Below, one piece after another: positions 62,201 through 64,000 of a DNA stretch of 64,000 bases. The notes below the pieces were generated by a model. That model made no database searches. It saw nothing but the letters and a program-made list of their open reading frames with translations, and had not been told where the DNA came from. Within the stretch, counting starts at the first letter, position 1; each line of letters begins with the position of its first letter. The translations under genes and the position numbers were made by a program. Where the stretch lies: positions 1,113,501 to 1,177,500 of the forward strand of contig NZ_CP017259.1 in assembly GCF_001735715.1 (NCBI RefSeq), read 5' to 3'. The stretch is from Formosa sp. Hel3_A1_48. GTDB lineage: Bacteria > Bacteroidota > Bacteroidia > Flavobacteriales > Flavobacteriaceae.

Positions 62201-62290
62201 CTGAGGCTCAGTGGTTAGAAAGCTTGCTTCGTCGAAGACAGCATCTGACTCATAATCAGAGGGTCCTTGGTTCGAGCCCAAGTGGGACCA
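62201..62290 (+). pseudogene. tRNA pseudogene at right end of element
   Basis: The 3' two thirds (62240-62290) are identical to the functional tRNA. Upstream a degenerate D-arm (GGCTCAGTGGTTAGAA, 62205-62220) is separated from it by about 20 bp containing the palindrome CTTCG-T-CGAAG. No 5' acceptor strand matching TGGGACC is present, so it cannot form a tRNA. Confidence 0.75.
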
Positions 62291-62435
62291 CCCTGAAAAC
62301 CCTTCTTAATTGAGGGGTTTTTTGTTCCAAAGCAACTGCGCTAAAAATGTACTTTACATAAAATAAAATTCAATATCTTTGACTAAACCATTTTAGCAAA
62401 ATGAAAAAACTCTTCTTACTCTCCGCTTTATTAAT
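62240..62435 (+). repeat. Right copy of 196-bp direct repeat (attR candidate)
   Basis: This copy is identical to 56701-56896. It contains the tRNA 3' part, terminator, spacer and first codons of the lipoprotein gene at 62401. Identity stops inside the signal-peptide codons. Confidence 0.95.
62296..62321 (+). terminator. Intrinsic terminator (right copy)
   Basis: Same 10-bp stem-loop and T run as at 56757-56782, within the direct repeat. Confidence 0.8.
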
Positions 62436-62637
62436 GTTTTGTTGTGACGATGATACAGACTGTTTCACGGTCATAGATAAGATTATTTCGGAAGGCGAAT
62501 ACATTTTGGTTGGCGATTTTGACACCTCAAATACAGATGATGACGGCCCTCTCAATGGCTATGCGGACGTCAATTTGCCCGTTTCCCAAGAGGTTTATGA
62601 CACCTATGATATTGGCGATAAATATTGCTACGATTAG
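62401..62637 (+). CDS. Small lipoprotein, hypothetical (chromosomal copy)
   Basis: This 78-residue protein has the signal MKKLFLLSALLMFC-CDDDTD (lipobox; Cys-Cys), then an acidic mature part with DCFTVIDKIISEGEYILVGD and a C-terminal IGDKYCYD. The first 35 bases are identical to the gene at 56862 as part of the 196-bp repeat; after that the two proteins are unrelated. It is probably the original neighbour of the tRNA before insertion. Confidence 0.75.
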   Translation: MKKLFLLSALLMFCCDDDTDCFTVIDKIISEGEYILVGDFDTSNTDDDGPLNGYADVNLPVSQEVYDTYDIGDKYCYD

Positions 62638-62748
62638 TAAAGCCACAGGAAACAAGTATTCTAAACTAACAAAAACACTAAAATACTTACAAAACTTTTA
62701 ACATTTTTTAAATTAATAATATTTATTTTTAAAAAAATTTAAAGTTTT

Positions 62749-62928
62749 ATGAAAAATATTAAAGATTTCGTATTCAAATGGTACCCTGTAATTCTTGCAT
62801 TTATATGTCTGCTTTACTCCGTTGGTTTGGGCCTTATGGGACAAACTGAAGAAGCCCAATATTCGGCCCATTGGCCAGGAACAATTCTTTTATTTGCATT
62901 AGTAATCAGACAAAGAAGAAGAGTATGA
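62749..62928 (+). CDS. Small membrane protein, hypothetical
   Basis: This 59-residue protein is MKNIKDFVFKWYPVILAFIC and onward, with two hydrophobic segments (about 12-30 and 44-53) separated by GQTEEAQYSAHWPG and a basic end RQRRRV. The stop overlaps the ATG of the next gene (ATGA), a good sign that both are real. No family was recognised. Confidence 0.65.
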   Translation: MKNIKDFVFKWYPVILAFICLLYSVGLGLMGQTEEAQYSAHWPGTILLFALVIRQRRRV

Positions 62929-63104
62929 GTGTAGCAATGTTTATTATAGGGGCTATCATTTTCTCATTTTATGTGTACTTCCTCATCTGGAATATTTTCC
63001 ACAGTACAAAAAAACAACGCGAGGAAAATAGGTACCCAACACAAAATGATCCAGTAGACCTTGACGGCATGGGGAATTTTAGCCGATTCCCTGAGAATAA
63101 ATAG
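62925..63104 (+). CDS. Small membrane protein, hypothetical
   Basis: This 59-residue protein starts MSVAMFIIGAIIFSFYVYFL (one helix), followed by a hydrophilic tail with STKKQREENRYPTQNDPVDL. I chose the ATG at 62925 because it overlaps the preceding stop (ATGA). Topology suggests an N-terminal anchor with a cytoplasmic tail. Function unknown. Confidence 0.7.
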   Translation: MSVAMFIIGAIIFSFYVYFLIWNIFHSTKKQREENRYPTQNDPVDLDGMGNFSRFPENK

Positions 63105-63200
63105 TTAGTCAAGAGAATCATCGCTGTTTAATGATTTTATTTTACAAGTAAAATTTAATATATTTGATCTAATTCATTAAAATATTAAAAAAAATAAATC

Positions 63201-63584
63201 ATGAAAATTAAAAGAGGGGGTGTGGGCTTTCACGTGGCATATAAAGTACCAAACAACAAGACACAAATGATGGAGTCATTCTTGGATTCGCATGAAAACT
63301 TCATGCGTGAAACTCACCATATCGAAGGGACAGTAGAGCCTGTTGTGCTTTGCTATGCGGTTTTGAAAAGTCCAGAGTTTAATAATCCACTCGATCCAAG
63401 CAGTGGCGAAACAGGACATACGCTGTATGGTATAACAGAAATTTACAATGGCCCTGAAGGCGCGCAAGCACATATGGTGCTTGGACAAGAGCGTGCGGAA
63501 ATGTTTGCAGAGCTTGTCAAATTAACTAATGAATATTGCGTAAGTGGGATATTGGGCGCGCCAATTATTCGCGCCATGCATTAA
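63201..63584 (+). CDS. Hypothetical cytoplasmic protein
   Basis: This 127-residue protein without signal peptide has VGFHVAYKVPNNKTQMMESF, an ETHHIEGTVEPV segment and an EIYNGPEGAQAHM motif. The alternation recalls the dimeric alpha-beta-barrel (ABM/quinol monooxygenase-like) fold, which is a tentative reading. It lies 18 bp before the next gene, which starts with a signal peptide. Confidence 0.7.
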   Translation: MKIKRGGVGFHVAYKVPNNKTQMMESFLDSHENFMRETHHIEGTVEPVVLCYAVLKSPEFNNPLDPSSGETGHTLYGITEIYNGPEGAQAHMVLGQERAEMFAELVKLTNEYCVSGILGAPIIRAMH

Positions 63585-63602
63585 ACTAAAATAGTCTAAA
63601 AA

Positions 63603-64000
63603 ATGAAAAAAATAATTATTTTATTATTGTTGTTTGTAGGTATCAATGCCACTGCACAGCAAATGGGGTTCAATTATGTAGAGATTACGGCCGAGGAAAA
63701 CGCTGAAAAAGCAATCGCTGAGTTGTTTGACAGCTATATGGAAGGCAAGGACAGAAAATCTGGAAATATCTTTTTAGAGCGTCTTCGCCATGGAGGAGAA
63801 AATGGGCGAACACATCGAATCGTCTGGATATGGGAACTAGATAATGGAGGCTTTGTGGAAGAACCAGGTGAAAACGAATCAAAAGCTTTTTGGAGAGGAC
63901 TTAGAACATTGGTTGATTCATGGGGCGAGGCAAGGGCTGGTCGAATATTAAACGTTCGTTTTGGTGATGAGGAAAAGAATTCATCCATACACATATGGGA
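63603..64000 (+). CDS. Secreted hypothetical protein (3' end outside window)
   Basis: The start MKKIIILLLLFVGINATAQQ is a signal peptide; 132 codons are visible and the frame is open at the window end. The mature part has ENAEKAIAELFDSYMEGKDR, an RLRHGGENGRTHRIVWIWE segment and GEARAGRILNVRFGDE. No family was recognised. It is probably co-transcribed with the preceding 127-residue protein gene. Confidence 0.75.
   Translation, partial: MKKIIILLLLFVGINATAQQMGFNYVEITAEENAEKAIAELFDSYMEGKDRKSGNIFLERLRHGGENGRTHRIVWIWELDNGGFVEEPGENESKAFWRGLRTLVDSWGEARAGRILNVRFGDEEKNSSIHIW

Larger units (their letters stand above)
56701..62239. mobile_element. tRNA-integrated element with integrase-end cassette array
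   Basis: This 5,539-bp unit lies between two perfect copies of a 196-bp direct repeat (56701-56896 and 62240-62435). It contains, left to right, two lipoprotein genes, four gene units each followed by a copy of the integrase 3' end (57689, 57916, 58529, 59324 and the integrase itself at 61107), and a leftward tyrosine recombinase 89 bp from the right repeat. It has no plasmid, phage structural or conjugation genes. Repeats plus integrase plus tRNA target define it as a site-specific integrative element; the array inside suggests stepwise cassette gain next to the integrase. Confidence 0.85.

Noticed and set aside
62240-62290. Second functional CAT tRNA
   Set aside because: The 5' acceptor strand and a proper D-arm are missing, so only a tRNA 3' part is present.

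Overview
The window comes from a low-GC member of the Bacteroidota, almost certainly a (probably marine) Flavobacteriaceae species. The evidence is several SusC-like and BtuB-like TonB-dependent receptors, type IX secretion (PorZ, type A sorting domains), flavobacterial families such as DUF5916, DUF4956 and DUF2490, the L13-S9-S2-EF-Ts order, promoters of the TTTG-N20-TAnnTTTG type, and the lack of clear Shine-Dalgarno sites. Species-level identity cannot be read from the sequence.

From 1 to about 56.7 kb the window is ordinary chromosome. In order it holds: the end of an LpxH-like gene; a minus-strand phosphate-scavenging operon (TonB receptor, beta-propeller phytase, second propeller-like protein); DUF4956/DUF2490; MFS, recJ, OsmC, an AhpD-like protein and rsmI; a five-gene MacAB-TolC-like export operon ending in tsaB, with a divergent XRE regulator; the ctaB-cox III-cox III-cox IV-SCO-DUF420 cytochrome oxidase assembly cluster; DUF5916; the ribosomal and translation cluster rplM-rpsI-rpsB-tsf-pyrH-frr; an RND protein, asnS, rpoN, umuCD and a TonB receptor; porZ-recO-TonB receptor-recX; gdhA, metB, DinB, an ArsC-like protein, EamA and GNAT; yicC-gmk-nadD-dusB; a LolE-like permease with rbfA; and methylmalonyl-CoA epimerase.

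The remarkable part is 56.68-62.44 kb. A CAT-anticodon tRNA gene is followed by a 5.5-kb insertion bounded by a perfect 196-bp direct repeat. The repeat contains the tRNA 3' two thirds, its terminator, and the promoter and first codons of a lipoprotein gene. At the right end lies a leftward tyrosine recombinase gene. Its last 50-80 bp are repeated four more times to its left, and each copy directly follows a small plus-strand gene or gene pair. The copies are not identical. Read on the minus strand they keep the recombinase C-terminus in frame (LRGLEIAELKEEDMPMV-stop), and some include the catalytic tyrosine codon. The layout is gene-repeat-gene-repeat-...-recombinase: an integron-like cassette array in which the 3' end of the integrase gene serves as the cassette-borne site. 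Cargo consists of small lipoproteins, secreted proteins and membrane proteins. The last cassette carries a T9SS-sorted protein and a collagen-like protein. The collagen-like protein ends in a C-type-lectin-like region with the codon pattern of a diversity-generating-retroelement variable region.

Right of the insertion (62.4-64.0 kb) are the displaced lipoprotein gene, a pair of tiny membrane proteins and two hypothetical proteins, the last one cut by the window end.
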